Below are positions 51,109-60,900 of a DNA stretch of 64,000 nucleotides, one piece after another. The notes beneath the pieces were generated by a model. The model made no database searches. It was not told the origin of the DNA and saw only the letters and a program-made list of their open reading frames with translations. The first letter of the stretch is position 1; every line of letters begins with the position of its first letter. Location of the stretch: positions 15,398 to 79,397 of the forward strand of contig DGSK01000057.1 in assembly GCA_002393955.1 (NCBI GenBank). The letters are read 5' to 3'. The position numbers were made by a program, and so were the translations under genes. Origin of the DNA: Lachnospiraceae bacterium UBA4364 (lineage in GTDB: Bacteria > Bacillota > Clostridia > Lachnospirales > Lachnospiraceae).

Positions 51109-51948
51109 TCAGTCAAATCTGTACGTATGAATCTTGATCTCCTCGTGTCTTGTAAACAGTTTTGAATACGAAATTTTCGTTTTCTCACCTGTACACAGAC
51201 ATCTTATCACTGTCTCCGTACCGAAATCCGAACTCAGGACTTTTTTCATATAATAAAAGCAATTATACAGTTGTTTGTAATCCGGGCCATATGCCCAGGT
51301 GATCTGTATATCCTCATCCGATTCTTCTATAAGCAGTGCGGCCTTTACCTCTTTCCCCTGGATACTCAGGATGCTGGCATCGGAAAAAAGGGGAAGCTCC
51401 GTTGCCCTGTCGGGGAACTGTATCAGCTCATCATAGGGAGAGCGGTATATAAAATCCGCCACAGCTTCCCTGGGGACTGCCATAATACTTTTGATCTTTA
51501 TATCATTGCTGACCTCTGCCGGAGCAGGCAGGTCTATCAAATCCCCGAAAGTACCTGATACAAAACAGAATTTACTGTCCTCTTCATGAAATGAAGCATC
51601 CTTCAAAAATGCATCAAGCCCTTCATTTTCAGTATGAAAAACGTATATCGGCAGCTTAGCCTCTTCGGGACGGCTTTTGATCACATTCATAAGAGCCGTT
51701 GCCAGATGGCGTCTGCGGTACTCGGGCAGGGTAAATAATCTTTTCACCGTTATGTGTTCTGGATAGATATGGGCAGACACTATGCTGGCCGGAATCTCTT
51801 CCTCTCCTATGCAGGCAGCAAAGCTTGTAAGGACGCCATCGTTTATGCCAAAAATATCCTCCGGCGTCAGAAGCTGGATAAATTCAACCATATTGTCCGG
51901 CGTGATAAGTTTTATGGTTACCTTTTCATCAGTTTTTTTCTTCCCCAT
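51109..51948 (-). CDS. GNAT family N-acetyltransferase
   Basis: A 279-residue protein. The acetyl-CoA binding motif is in VKRLFTLPEYRRRHLATALM (about residues 70-90), the R-x-x-G/A-x-A loop of GNAT folds; IYVFHTENEGLDAFLKDASF is the following strand-helix. A second beta-rich half (about 150-279) may be a tandem or partner domain. ATG 51948 follows AGGAGCAAAAA. It lies 36 bp before the ADP-ribosyltransferase-like gene and 23 bp after the radical SAM gene. The substrate is unknown. Confidence 0.8.
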   Translation of the reverse strand: MGKKKTDEKVTIKLITPDNMVEFIQLLTPEDIFGINDGVLTSFAACIGEEEIPASIVSAHIYPEHITVKRLFTLPEYRRRHLATALMNVIKSRPEEAKLPIYVFHTENEGLDAFLKDASFHEEDSKFCFVSGTFGDLIDLPAPAEVSNDIKIKSIMAVPREAVADFIYRSPYDELIQFPDRATELPLFSDASILSIQGKEVKAALLIEESDEDIQITWAYGPDYKQLYNCFYYMKKVLSSDFGTETVIRCLCTGEKTKISYSKLFTRHEEIKIHTYRFD

Positions 51949-51971
51949 TTTTTGCTCCTTTTTCCTGCATC

Positions 51972-52565
51972 TTATTCCCGTACCACATATGAAAAAATAT
52001 CCATGCGTTCAACTCCCATGGCTTTTAATTTTTCTATGCTTTTCTCACGTTTTTCCCCGTCATTATACCCCGGTATCAACGGCACCCTTACCACCACTCT
52101 CTCCGGCCCTGCTTTTTCAATAAGAAAACGTAAGTTTGATTCCATCAATGATTCATCGCCACCGGTATATTCATTATAAACCACCGGGTCCATATCCTTA
52201 CAGTCCACAATAAACTCATCTATGCTTTCTGTCGCTAAAGCAACCATATCCTGTGGCACTGACAGTGACGTCTCGGCACACAGGCGCCATTCCTTCGGAC
52301 AGACCTCTTTAAAATACGAAAAAAAAGATGCCTGCAGAAGTGACTCACCGCCACCAAAGGTGATACCACCACCGGTAGCACAGTAATAGAGGTGATCACA
52401 GCGAACTCTCTCCACAAGCTCTTTGGCTGTTACATTCTCAAATTTATTTTCTGCAAGAATCTTTTTATTTATGCAATAACGACAGCTCAACGGACAGCCC
52501 GGACTGCAGACAAGAGTTGTCACCCCCTTGCCATCGATACCGATACGAAGCCTGGAAACAGTCAT
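51972..52565 (-). CDS. small radical SAM protein, glycyl-radical-activase type
   Basis: A 197-residue protein of the YjjW/PflA class. The 4Fe-4S motif C24-x3-C28-x2-C31 is in CPLSCRYCINKK, the glycine-rich SAM motif is GGGITFGGGESLLQ, and further family blocks are LSVPQDMVALA, DEFIVDCKDMD, and RVPLIPGYNDGEKR. It lacks the ferredoxin insert of larger activases. It lies 20 bp downstream of the Cys-motif protein. There is no nearby glycyl radical enzyme, so its substrate may be the neighbour. No close ribosome binding site is seen; GGAGG lies about 30 nt upstream. Confidence 0.85.
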   Translation of the reverse strand: MTVSRLRIGIDGKGVTTLVCSPGCPLSCRYCINKKILAENKFENVTAKELVERVRCDHLYYCATGGGITFGGGESLLQASFFSYFKEVCPKEWRLCAETSLSVPQDMVALATESIDEFIVDCKDMDPVVYNEYTGGDESLMESNLRFLIEKAGPERVVVRVPLIPGYNDGEKREKSIEKLKAMGVERMDIFSYVVRE

Positions 52566-52585
52566 TAACGGGAACAGCGGCGTAT

Positions 52586-53533
52586 TCAGAGTTTTTCCTC
52601 CGTTACTGTGCTTTCAGCCGCCTCTTCACTTTCTACGGCCTTTATGGCAGCACCGGTTTCTTCCCCTGTATCGGGAGTGCCCACTTCGGCAGGTACATCA
52701 TCCTCATCCGTACGGAACTGTACAAATCCGCAGTATCCGGAAGCCTCATTGCTGCTCCATGTACCGGGGGCTGAGTCAACTACGCGGTAGGTGTGGCCCT
52801 TTTTAAGGGTGATATCCGGAAAAATATCCCAGTATACATTCGGCACATCAGCATGACCACGGCCGTATGCATCCCATGTACCTATAAGGACTCCGTCCGT
52901 CACATCATAAATGCTTATGCACTCGGGCTCTGCCCCCCATCCATAATCCCAGTGTTCAGTGGTAACAGCCTTAAGCACTATATCCTCTTCAACCGTTACC
53001 TCCGGACAATACTGTGCCGCTGAATCGATCTCTTCATTATTAAAGTTGGAGTTAAAAACATCAAGTCCGTCGAGACGTGCAAGAGCTTCTTCTTCATATT
53101 CCGGATCACAGGCCGGTACCATTGCCACAGGCTCTCCTTCCAGCGATACGTCTCCTGACAACTCATCTGTTTCCGTTGCCCCGGCCAGATCATCTACATC
53201 AGGAGTAGGACCAACATCCGCCACATCGCCGGACAGCTGCTCGATTCCCGGATCCATCGGCTGCGGTGCGCCTCCCAATGCTCCCGGATCCGTACATGCA
53301 GCGCTGCCCATTGCAATACCTGCACAGAGGGCACCTAAAGCTACCTTTTTGCCAAGGCGCTCACGCTTCTCAAGTTCCTTTTCAAGATATCTGAGCTCGC
53401 TCTCACATCTGGGACAGGTACCGGAACAGTCTCCCTGATATGTGCACTCACGGGTAACATAAGGAATATCATTTTCATCTGCTATTTTCTGACGGATTTC
53501 CTTTAGAATCTTACATTTGGCTTTTCCCAGCAT
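52586..53533 (-). CDS. Cys-motif (KCKILKEIR) protein with membrane segment and surface domain
   Basis: A 315-residue protein. Residues 4-50 (KAKCKILKEIRQKIADEN, then IPYVTRECTYQGDCSGTCPR) contain Cys7, 30, 36, 40 and 43, a compact, zinc-ribbon-like or iron-binding motif shared by other gut anaerobe proteins. A hydrophobic stretch with AACT (about 66-80) may be a membrane segment or a lipobox. A Gly/Pro/Asp-rich linker leads to a C-terminal beta domain (TTEHWDYGWGAEPECISIYD, then GYCGFVQFRTD). ATG 53533 follows GGAGGGGACGATT. The radical SAM gene follows directly, so the Cys-rich head could be its substrate. Confidence 0.68.
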   Translation of the reverse strand: MLGKAKCKILKEIRQKIADENDIPYVTRECTYQGDCSGTCPRCESELRYLEKELEKRERLGKKVALGALCAGIAMGSAACTDPGALGGAPQPMDPGIEQLSGDVADVGPTPDVDDLAGATETDELSGDVSLEGEPVAMVPACDPEYEEEALARLDGLDVFNSNFNNEEIDSAAQYCPEVTVEEDIVLKAVTTEHWDYGWGAEPECISIYDVTDGVLIGTWDAYGRGHADVPNVYWDIFPDITLKKGHTYRVVDSAPGTWSSNEASGYCGFVQFRTDEDDVPAEVGTPDTGEETGAAIKAVESEEAAESTVTEEKL

Positions 53534-53672
53534 AATCGTCCCCTCCCCATATACTGATCGTACTCATTGCTCTTTTAAAAATTATTCCTCAGCCACATAG
53601 AACCATTTGATACAGACTATGATATCAGACCGGTCGGATCATTTTCAAGATAATAATATTCCTGTCTGAAAG

Positions 53673-54440
53673 CTAAAATGCCCGTTCACTTATGGGCTTC
53701 CTGTGCTTCTCGCAAAGCACCGGCTTCCTGGCAGCCGGGTCCTTAATGGAATCCCTGAGGGCAAGTTCGCTTTCAAGCCACAGCCTTCCGAAATCTTCCT
53801 TATCTGCACATACTATCGGCTCACCGAATACTATCCTTGTGGGATGCTCTGTCGAAACCTGTTCGCAGTATACCGGGATCACGGGAGCAGAGGCTTTCTG
53901 CGCAACGATCCATGCACCTATTGCCACATCCTCCGGTACAGTTATATCTATGTCAGCTATGGTCTGCTGTACGAAAATATTCACCACCCCATCCGGTGAG
54001 CTGTTTAAGTGTTCTATGCATCCCATTAAGACCTTCATTCCGCTTGACTTATCCGTCCTTACCACACTGATCAGTGAGCAGATTTTTTCCAGGAGTTTAT
54101 TCAGCTTCGGATTGGAAACCCAGTCGCTCTTTGCAACCACCAGCACATTCGGAACTATCGTGCCGAATATCGGCCCGTCAAACTCACTGATATGGTTTGG
54201 GGCAAATACATATTTTCCGTGTTCATAGCTGCCCTTATTTATAAGCTCTATATTGAAGACTTTGCATATGCCTTCAAAGAATCCTGCTCTGGTCTGCGGA
54301 TCCAGTCCATGCATCCTTATGAGCACGTTTAGCTGCTCTATCAGATCCACAGCCTGGTCAGTTGTGTAGCTGTCAACACCGCCGTACTTTTTCATAAGAT
54401 CATTAAATTTTGCAATTTCCGTATCGTACGCTTCGTTCAT
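53673..54440 (-). CDS. PlsC-like lysophospholipid acyltransferase family protein
   Basis: A 255-residue protein of the glycerol-3-phosphate acyltransferase fold: KYVFAPNHISEFDGPIFG includes the catalytic His-x4-Asp (NHISEFD, about residues 83-89), and NIFVQQTIADIDITVPEDV has the place of the FPEGTR motif, though it is altered (VQQTIAD). Further family strands include APVIPVYCEQV. It could attach an acyl chain to a lysophospholipid or related lipid; the altered second motif makes the substrate uncertain. It lies 16 bp after the DUF6062 gene on the same strand. Confidence 0.75.
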   Translation of the reverse strand: MNEAYDTEIAKFNDLMKKYGGVDSYTTDQAVDLIEQLNVLIRMHGLDPQTRAGFFEGICKVFNIELINKGSYEHGKYVFAPNHISEFDGPIFGTIVPNVLVVAKSDWVSNPKLNKLLEKICSLISVVRTDKSSGMKVLMGCIEHLNSSPDGVVNIFVQQTIADIDITVPEDVAIGAWIVAQKASAPVIPVYCEQVSTEHPTRIVFGEPIVCADKEDFGRLWLESELALRDSIKDPAARKPVLCEKHRKPISERAF

Positions 54441-54456
54441 TTTAAATTTAAGCTCC

Positions 54457-55215
54457 TTATTTCTTCATTTTATAAGCCGGATCGGCAGGGAATCCGCCCT
54501 TAAGCTTCTGCATGCCCCGCTGCACGGCATCCTTTGAATTCTTCCAGTCCGCATCATTATTGCGGTAGTCAAACTTTTCAATAAGCCAGTTCACATCCTC
54601 CTGCATACGGTCAAAATTTTCCGTCATCAGGGGGATAGTCTCATCATAAAATTTCTGCAGGTTATCACCGCTTAGTTTCTCATCTGCCGCCTCGCACAGA
54701 TCCGCATAATGGGTAAGGCAGAAGCCCTTGCCTTTCTTAACCTTTTCCCTGAACGCTTCATCCTGGGCATAAAGAATAAAGAAAGTGTCAATGTATCTGG
54801 CATATATTTCCTTTATATGATTGCATATGTAGCAGTTTTCTTCTCTGGCTCTGGCATAGGAAACTATGGCATTGCTGCTCTTTTTTCCTTTAAGCTTATC
54901 TGCAAAGGAGAGCTTATTAGGCTTGAAGCCATTCACTGTCCTGGCAAAGTCCTTACGCATCTTCATATAATGAGTCTTCAGGATCCAGCCGTTGCCAAGG
55001 GTATTTCCGTACTCAAACATTTTCTTGAAATGTTCACGGCAGAATCCCTGATTGTCCGTAAGCTCCCTTACATCCGATTCCATATAGGAGGCGCAGGATC
55101 CAAGCACAAAGTCCAGTGTCTCCATTTCAAGAGAGCGCTCCACATTGCATAAGGGACACTCGCCCCCCTCATCAATGGCATCATTTAAGGGGATGGTGTA
55201 GAGTTTTTCTTTCAT
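54457..55215 (-). CDS. DUF6062 family protein
   Basis: A 252-residue soluble protein that matches DUF6062. Two repeats each have a Cys-x2-Cys and later a Cys-x2-His: GGECPLCNVE with FCREHFKKM, and ENCYICNHI with FCLTHYADL. These could bind zinc or an iron-sulfur cluster. ATG 55215 follows GGAGATATGTT. It is the first gene of the pair with the PlsC-like gene and is divergent from hypC. No activity is known for the family. Confidence 0.82.
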   Translation of the reverse strand: MKEKLYTIPLNDAIDEGGECPLCNVERSLEMETLDFVLGSCASYMESDVRELTDNQGFCREHFKKMFEYGNTLGNGWILKTHYMKMRKDFARTVNGFKPNKLSFADKLKGKKSSNAIVSYARAREENCYICNHIKEIYARYIDTFFILYAQDEAFREKVKKGKGFCLTHYADLCEAADEKLSGDNLQKFYDETIPLMTENFDRMQEDVNWLIEKFDYRNNDADWKNSKDAVQRGMQKLKGGFPADPAYKMKK

Positions 55216-55400
55216 AACATATCTCCTGCATTGTCATTCACCCAAAGGGCTTTTATACTTATTATATTCCATTATGCCCCAAAAACCAAAAGGTTTGAAT
55301 TTACTGCCCTAAATCATTATAATGGCTTACGTAAACCATCTGCGGTGCAGCTTCTGTTTTTGATAACAGTACAGATGACATAGTGGTTTAGATATTGCAT

Positions 55401-55443
55401 ATTATTTATGACATTATTTATGAAATAGTTAGTAGTATATAAT
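55401..55443 (+). promoter_or_regulatory. hypC promoter region with tandem 12-bp repeats
   Basis: ATTATTTATGAC (55401-55412) is followed directly by ATTATTTATGAA (55413-55424), then a TATAAT -10 box at 55438-55443. There is no good -35 box, which suggests activation. hypC starts 64 bp after the -10 box, with AGGAG 7 nt before the ATG. Confidence 0.4.
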
Positions 55444-55506
55444 AAGTGGAAAGTTTTATTAACATTTTAAGGTCTTGTATCATGAAGCGTAGAACAGGAG
55501 TAGATT

Positions 55507-55725
55507 ATGTGTGTAGCAAATACGGGAAGAGTGGTTTCCTTAAATAAAGAGAAAAATACAGCCACCGTAAATTTCCACGGCAGCATCATTGAGGCCCGCA
55601 CGGGGCTTATGGAGGTGGAAGAGGGTGAGCTTGTACTCGTACATGCAGGCTGTATCCTGCAGAAGGTATCAGAAGAAAGATACAATGAATGGGTAAAGCT
55701 GGCAGAGGAGATGGGAGACATATAA
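55507..55725 (+). CDS. hypC: hydrogenase maturation chaperone HypC
   Basis: HypC binds HypD and delivers the Fe(CN)2CO unit to [NiFe]-hydrogenase. The 72-residue protein starts MCVANTGRVV, with the essential Cys2 of the family, and ends with a helix (KLAEEMGDI). The length is usual. ATG 55507 follows AGGAG at 7 nt. hypD follows 12 bp downstream. No hydrogenase or hypA/B/E/F lies in the window. Confidence 0.92.
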   Translation: MCVANTGRVVSLNKEKNTATVNFHGSIIEARTGLMEVEEGELVLVHAGCILQKVSEERYNEWVKLAEEMGDI

Positions 55726-55736
55726 CAGCCGTAAAA

Positions 55737-56771
55737 ATGACAGACATAAGAGAAATATCAAAATTTTTAAAAGACTATGACGGTGCGGAGATCCGCATAA
55801 TGGAGATTTGCGGCAGCCATACAGGCGCTATCGCAAAGAACGGAATACCGGGGATACTGTCTGAAAGGATCAGACTGATATCAGGCCCAGGCTGTCCCGT
55901 ATGCGTTACCCCCAGCGCGTATATCGACAGGCTGATAGAGATCTCCCGGTCCGACAGACATACAGTGGTCACTTTCGGTGACCTGTTAAGAGTCCCGGGC
56001 AGCAAGTGCTCACTGCAGGAAGCAGCGGGTGCTTCTTATAAGATGGTATACTCTCCGCTTGATATCATAGATCTTGCAAAAGACGAGCCCGAAAGGACCT
56101 TTGTCTTTGCGGCGATCGGCTTCGAGACAACTACACCCGTATATGCCCTGCTTATGCAGACTTTAATAGAAGAAAGAATCAAAAATGTAAAGATCCTGAC
56201 TGCCCTTAAAACGATGCCGGAGGTTGTAGACCTCTTATGCTCCTCAGGTGCGGGCATTGATGCTTTCATTGCCCCCGGACATGTATGTGTAATAACGGGA
56301 AGCGATATTTTTAAGCCGGCTGCGGAAAAGTACAGCCTGCCCTTCGTAGTATCCGGCTTTGAAGCGGAAGACCTGCTGAGCACACTGTATCTTCTGGTAA
56401 AGAACCGGGGCAAGGGAGTGGTCATAAACAATTACCCCGCAGTGGTGAGCACTGAAGGGAACAAAAAGGCACAGGAACTTATCGGTAAGTATTTTGAAAA
56501 AACGGATGCCTCGTGGCGGGGCATCGGGAATGTACCACGATCCGGACGGTGTCTCCGTACTGAATATGCGGAATATGATGCCGGCAGCAAAGGACTTGAC
56601 CGTGACGAAAAAATAAACAAGGCCTGCAGCTGCGACAAAGTGATCATGGGAAAACTCAGTCCTGAGCAATGCCCACTTTTCGGGAAAGTCTGTACTCCTT
56701 CCACACCCCAGGGTGCCTGCATGGTATCCCCGGAGGGAAGCTGCAGCACACAGTATGAATACGGATCGTAA
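55737..56771 (+). CDS. hypD: hydrogenase maturation protein HypD
   Basis: HypD is the 4Fe-4S scaffold on which cyanide and CO ligands are put on iron. The 344-residue protein shows EICGSHTGAIAKNG, GPGCPVCVTP, AIGFETTTPVYA, GHVCVITGSD and the C-terminal Cys set including CSCDKVIMG, CPLFGKVCTP and GACMVSPEGSC. I use the ATG at 55737; a start inside hypC at 55689 is possible because no strong site precedes 55737. It is followed by a solo MITE-end motif and the AmrS-like gene. Confidence 0.93.
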   Translation: MTDIREISKFLKDYDGAEIRIMEICGSHTGAIAKNGIPGILSERIRLISGPGCPVCVTPSAYIDRLIEISRSDRHTVVTFGDLLRVPGSKCSLQEAAGASYKMVYSPLDIIDLAKDEPERTFVFAAIGFETTTPVYALLMQTLIEERIKNVKILTALKTMPEVVDLLCSSGAGIDAFIAPGHVCVITGSDIFKPAAEKYSLPFVVSGFEAEDLLSTLYLLVKNRGKGVVINNYPAVVSTEGNKKAQELIGKYFEKTDASWRGIGNVPRSGRCLRTEYAEYDAGSKGLDRDEKINKACSCDKVIMGKLSPEQCPLFGKVCTPSTPQGACMVSPEGSCSTQYEYGS

Positions 56772-56793
56772 ACTTATGTGGGAAGTTTTAGTT
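56771..56793. repeat. solo copy of MITE-end motif after hypD
   Basis: GTGGGAAGTTTTAGT at 56778-56792 is identical to the right end (43705-43719) of the element at 43473-43719. It is preceded by AACTTAT, as in the copy at 42973-42989 (other strand). It is itself a partial inverted repeat (AAACTT/AAGTTT). Confidence 0.5.
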
Positions 56794-56842
56794 TAAAAAA
56801 AACGGCGCAGCAAACAACAAAACAAAAAGGGTTTTCGCAAAA

Positions 56843-57706
56843 ATGACAGATACGCCCATGAATGAGGAAAACGTAAAAGCCCCCCTCACCTGCGATGTGT
56901 GTCCGCATCACTGCCGGATACCTGCAGACGGATACGGGAGGTGCCGCGCCCGCCGCAACAACGGTGAGAAAGTAATCTGTGTCAATTACGGGAAACTCAC
57001 ATCCATAGCACTTGATCCCATCGAGAAAAAACCTTTAGCCTGTTTCCATCCCGGCAGCATGATCCTGTCTGTAGGAAGCTATGGCTGCAACCTGTCCTGC
57101 CCTTTCTGCCAGAACCATGAGATCGCCGCAGCAAGAGAATCTGATTTCCACAGGCTGTATGATGTAACTCCCGAAAAGCTCTGCACCCTTGCCATACAGG
57201 AAAAACCCTCAGGAAATATCGGCGTGGCCTATACCTACAATGAAGCTTTGGTGGGATACGAGTATGTGAGGGACTGCGCCATGCTCATACATGCAGCCGG
57301 CATGAAGAATGTGCTGGTAACAAACGGCACGGCAGAGCTGCATATACTTGAAGAGATCATCCCTTATATAGATGCCATGAATATAGACCTTAAGGGATTC
57401 AGTGCCGAAATCTACGAAAAACTTGGCGGCGATTTCGAAACCGTAAAGAATTTCATAACGCACTCAGCTAAAAGCTGCCATGTGGAACTTACCACGCTGA
57501 TCGTACCCGGATTAAATGATTCTCCGGAGGATATGAGGAAGGAAGCCGAATGGATAGCAGACATCGATCCTTCCATACCCCTGCATATCACCAGGTATTT
57601 CCCACGCTACAAAATGCACGAGAGTGCAACGGATATTGCTGTTCTTAAATCACTTAAAGATGTGGCAAGTGAAAATCTTAAAAGAGTATTTCTGGGAAAT
57701 GTGTGA
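56843..57706 (+). CDS. amrS: AmrS-type radical SAM protein (AmmeMemoRadiSam system)
   Basis: A 287-residue radical SAM enzyme. An N-terminal Cys set (CDVCPHHCRIP...GRCRARRNN) is followed by GSYGCNLSCPFCQNHEIAAA with the radical SAM C-x3-C-x2-C near residues 80-88, and IGVAYTYNEALVGYEYV, which is typical of AmrS proteins. The family often sits with MEMO and AMMECR1 genes, which are not here. It lies 72 bp after hypD on the same strand. The reaction is not established. Confidence 0.85.
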   Translation: MTDTPMNEENVKAPLTCDVCPHHCRIPADGYGRCRARRNNGEKVICVNYGKLTSIALDPIEKKPLACFHPGSMILSVGSYGCNLSCPFCQNHEIAAARESDFHRLYDVTPEKLCTLAIQEKPSGNIGVAYTYNEALVGYEYVRDCAMLIHAAGMKNVLVTNGTAELHILEEIIPYIDAMNIDLKGFSAEIYEKLGGDFETVKNFITHSAKSCHVELTTLIVPGLNDSPEDMRKEAEWIADIDPSIPLHITRYFPRYKMHESATDIAVLKSLKDVASENLKRVFLGNV

Positions 57707-57844
57707 TCCTATCCTGATCCTTTTTTCTATTACAAAAAATGACAAATAATGACAAAAAAATACCTTTTGCCGTTTATCGGGTATGCTATACTCAACGAAA
57801 GCGCTAAAACTGATCTCATTTACTATGCCGTTGAAACAAATTTT

Positions 57845-57884
57845 CCGATAGTCAGAAAAACTGCCGGAAAAATATCGGCAGTTT
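57845..57884 (+). promoter_or_regulatory. leader with alternative hairpins before the helicase operon
   Basis: In the 262-bp gap before the helicase gene, AAACTGCCG (57858-57866) pairs with CGGCAGTTT (57876-57884), a 9-bp stem followed by AATAACC. CCGATA (57845-57850) can instead pair with TATCGG (57873-57878), which overlaps the second arm. The two cannot coexist. A TATACT box near 57787 is a possible -10. A conditional terminator is possible, although no long T-run follows. Confidence 0.4.
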
Positions 57885-57968
57885 AATAACCTGCGCCATA
57901 ATGAATGGGACAATGTTTAGACAAACCGGTCTGCCGGGCTTGTCCGCAGCAATCAGCAGGAGGGAAGA

Positions 57969-60900
57969 ATGTACGATACAGAACTTGAAAAGCTCGAAAA
58001 TGCCCATATTCAGGAAGTGACCAGCATGGATCTTCCCATGGACTGGGACAATGTCTTTGATACAGACGAGCGTACCCGCGGAGTACACACGGACAATATC
58101 CCCGATGCCCTCGTAATGAGCCTTACCACATTGGGTTGCGTGGACATTGAGTATATTGCATCAGTTACCGGCGCGGACTACAAGACCGTCATCAATACCC
58201 TCAAAGGATCCATATTTCAAAATCCCGACACCTGGGGAGAGTGCTTTTTCAAAGGCTGGGAGACTGCGGAGGAATACCTGTCCGGCAATCTCAGGCGAAA
58301 GCTGGAAACTGCAATAGAAGCAAATAAGGAATACAAAGGCTTTTTTAATGACAATATCTTTGCCATTAAAAAAATCCTTCCCCCTATAGTAGCATCAAAA
58401 GACATATATGTTACTCTTGGCTCCCCCTGGGTGCCTGCGGATGTAATCGACGATTTTATAGTACACCTTTTTGGTGAACAGACATGTTACAGAAGCCGTG
58501 ACAGAAAATACCTGAATTTTATTCTCAGTGTGACTTACGATGAACTGACGGGAATGTGGGTAATTCCCTATAAGGACAGATATCGCAATAACGCTGCGGT
58601 ATGGAGTACATACGGTACAAGGGAACTCCCTGCTCTGGAGATAATCGAAAAAACCCTTAATATGAAGACCGTTTCCATTACTAAGGAAGTAAATGATCCC
58701 ACTTCAAAAACCGGCAAGAAACGTGTAATAGATAAGGAAGAAACACTTATCGCATTGGAAAAACAGAAGCTCATCATAAAAGAATTCCGGGACTGGATCT
58801 GGACTGATGAAAGCAGAAAGGAAAGGCTTGAAGAAATATTCGAAAACAGATTCAGCTGCGTACGGCGAAGGCGTTTTAACGGGTCATTTCTGACTTTCCC
58901 AAATATGTCGCCGGACATAGAGCTGCTTCCGTACCAAAAAGATGCGGTGGCAAGAATAATCTTCACCCCCAACACACTGCTGGCCCATGACGTTGGAGCC
59001 GGAAAGACCTATGTACTGATAGCTTCGGGGCAGGAGCTTAAAAGAATGGGTCTTTCCACCAAAAACCTTTACGTTGTCCCCAACAATATTGTCGGACAAT
59101 GGATGGAAATCTTTGCCCTTATGTACCCAGAGGCAAAGGTCCTCTGTGTAGATCCGGTTTCATTTAAGCCGGAAAAAAGGGACTCTGTCCTGAACGACAT
59201 AAAAAATAATGACTATGACGGGATCATTATGGCCTACAGCTGTTTTGAACAGATTCCGCTTTCTCAGAAATACTATGCCGACGAGCTTAAGGAAAGTATA
59301 AAAAAGATAGAAACTGCGATTGCAGCTAAATCCAAAACTACAGCAGAATGCCGCCATAACTACAAGACGATAAACAAATTAAAGGCAGACCTGAAAAAAC
59401 TGAGAGAGGAACTGGGCAAACTGGCAGTTACGCCGGAAAACCAAAAGGTGAAAGTCTTTTTTGACGAGCTGGGCATAACAAGACTGTTTGTGGATGAAGC
59501 CCACAATTTTAAGAACGTGCCCATAAAGACTAATGTGAGCAAAGTCCTCGGAATAAACCATGGCGGCTCAAAAAAATGTGCGGAAATGCTGGATAAGATC
59601 CGTATGGTCCAGCGGAATAATAACGGCAAAGGCGTAGTCTTTGCAACGGGAACTCCCATCACGAATTCCGTGACAGATGTTTTCGTGATGCAGCAGTACC
59701 TGCAGAGCGGCGAGCTTTCACTCCTTGACCTCGACAAATTTGATAACTGGCTAGGCATGTTCGCGGAAAAGACTACGGAATTCGAGATACATGTGGACAC
59801 CAACTCCTACAGGCTGGCGACAAGATTTGCCAGATTCCATAATCTTCCGGAACTTACAAGCATGCTGGCAAACATTGCAGATTTCCACAGTATGGAAGGC
59901 CTGTCGGATATACCGAAGATAAACGGCTATACGGACACCCTGATAAATAAAAGTCCTGAACTGGATGATTACCTTAGATCAATAACCCAAAGGGCTGATG
60001 CCATAAGAAGCGGTGCAATCTCAAGGAATGTCGATAATATGCTGATGCTTACCACGGACGGGCGCAAAGCTGCCCTGGATCTAAGGCTTGTTGATGAAAA
60101 TGCCGCTTTTTCAGCTCAGTCCAAAGTAGCGAAATGCGCCGAGAATGTAGCTGATATTTATTTTAAAACCGGCGCAGACAAAAGCAGCCAGCTCATATTC
60201 TGCGATTCCTCGACGCCTAAAGAAGGCTTCAACATATATGATGAACTGAAGCGTCTTCTGATCCTGAAAAATGTACCGGAACAGACCATTGCATTCATCC
60301 ATGATGCCAAAACCGAAGCCAAAAGGACTGCACTTTTTAAGAAAGTCTGCAAGGGCGACATCAGAGTACTTATAGGCTCCACTCCTACACTGGGACTCGG
60401 TGTAAACGTGCAGGAACGGCTTATAGCCCTTCACCATATCGATATCCCCTGGCGTCCTGCGGATATGGCGCAGAGGGAAGGAAGGATCCTGAGACAGGGA
60501 AACCGCAATAAGCAGGTATTTATCTACCGCTATATAACAGAAGGCAGCTTTGATGCATACTCATGGCAGCTGCTTGAAACAAAACAGCGTTTTATCTCTT
60601 CTCTCCTGTCCGGCTCTTTAACGGAGAGAAGCGGAACAGATGTGGAAGATACTGTTCTTTCTTATGCGGAGGTAAAAGCCCTCGCAGTTGGAAACCCCAG
60701 GGTAAAAGAACGTGTTGAAGCAGCAAACGAGCTGGCAAGATACAGGGGACTCCAGCAGAAACTGGTGGAATCAAGGCTTAGTATGGAGAAAGACCTTCTT
60801 GAATTCCCCGGACTTATACGAAACCAGATGGAACTCGTAGAAAACTGCGAGCAGGACATTATTTTCTATGAGGAATGGAAAGCCTTAAATCCGGTTGATG

